In this document: positions 12,348 to 12,463 of the stretch, one piece after another | Position numbering within the stretch: position 1 is the first letter of the stretch | Layout: each line of letters starts with the position of its first letter | DNA from: Acidobacteriota bacterium | Lineage (GTDB): Bacteria > Acidobacteriota > Aminicenantia > UBA2199 | Assembly (NCBI GenBank): GCA_021817755.1 | Contig: JAKAGC010000050.1 | Coordinates: 1-12,463, forward strand | Direction: 5' to 3' | Length of the DNA stretch: 12,463 bases | Made by a program: the position numbers and the translations under genes | Notes under the pieces: generated by a model | The model's input: the letters and a program-made list of their open reading frames with translations, nothing else | What the model was told of the DNA's origin: nothing | The model's database searches: none

Positions 12348-12463
12348 TTATAAAATTGTAATCGTAAAAGTGATAACTCCAGCGCTTTCTACGATATTGG
12401 TAATCGGTTTGCTGGTATTAGCACCGGCCCAGGATTTGGCATTTGGGGTGGTAGAATCGGTAA
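12348..12463 (-). CDS. C-terminal tail of a probably secreted protein (partial, resembles M6-peptidase tails)
   Basis: On the minus strand one frame is open from the window edge to a TAA at 12350-12348, giving 37 residues: TDSTTPNAKSWAGANTSKP, then ITNIVESAGVITFTITIL. The pattern (S/T)TPN-x(3-6)-G-x(5-8)-I-x-N-I-x-(E/S)-x-G-x-(I/M)-T-F is, from memory, the end of beta-sandwich tails on secreted M6-family metalloproteases and similar extracellular proteins. The other two minus frames stop within this stretch. The rest of the gene is outside the window, so its catalytic domain and signal peptide cannot be checked. It is convergent with rsmB, with the inverted repeat between them. Confidence 0.55.
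   Translation of the reverse strand, partial: TDSTTPNAKSWAGANTSKPITNIVESAGVITFTITIL

Overview
The window is low in G+C, gene-dense and looks chromosomal. It carries housekeeping genes (tyrS, mutL, def, fmt, rsmB) mixed with regulators, two sugar-transfer genes and a pseudopilin. A class III (prepilin-type) leader and a GspG-like pseudopilin point to a Gram-negative-type envelope. The phylum cannot be fixed from the sequence; a spirochaete-like or similar low-GC, mostly uncultured lineage is only a guess. There is no phage, transposon, CRISPR array, tRNA or rRNA.

Layout. 1-234 (+) is the 3' end of tyrS. 259-609 (-) is a very small AraC-type DNA-binding protein and 850-2469 (-) is a P-loop ATPase fused to an OmpR-like winged helix. 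The 610-849 gap between them holds a terminator-like hairpin array and tandem repeats. A divergent region (2470-2664) with two mini-ORFs and an inverted repeat precedes a translationally coupled GT4/GT2 glycosyltransferase pair (2689-5329, +). The GT2 has an extra N-terminal domain resembling PqqD. Convergent to it is a minus-strand run: a sigma54-type activator (9349-7991), a GspG-like pseudopilin (7958-7263) and mutL (7236-5353). A compact divergent promoter (9365-9428) separates that run from def-fmt-rsmB (9429-12289, +). At the right edge, convergent to rsmB, is the C-terminal tail of what looks like a secreted protein (12348-12463, -).

How the genes work together. def and fmt are the two halves of the formyl-methionine cycle (formylate the initiator tRNA, then deformylate the nascent chain), and rsmB methylates 16S rRNA, so this operon serves translation initiation and ribosome maturation. 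The activator directly precedes the pseudopilin and may control it, but no sigma54 promoter is visible in the window. The two glycosyltransferases probably act in sequence on one surface or peptide-linked glycan; their acceptor is unknown.

The main points for a second look are: strong promoters placed so close to start codons (def, probably araC-like and GT4) that the mRNAs would be leaderless or nearly so; the PqqD-like/GT2 fusion; the ATPase-winged-helix regulator with nearby tandem sites; a MutL whose endonuclease motif reads DQHN although its metal ligands are kept; and an activator with a GSFTSA loop and a receiver domain lacking key residues.
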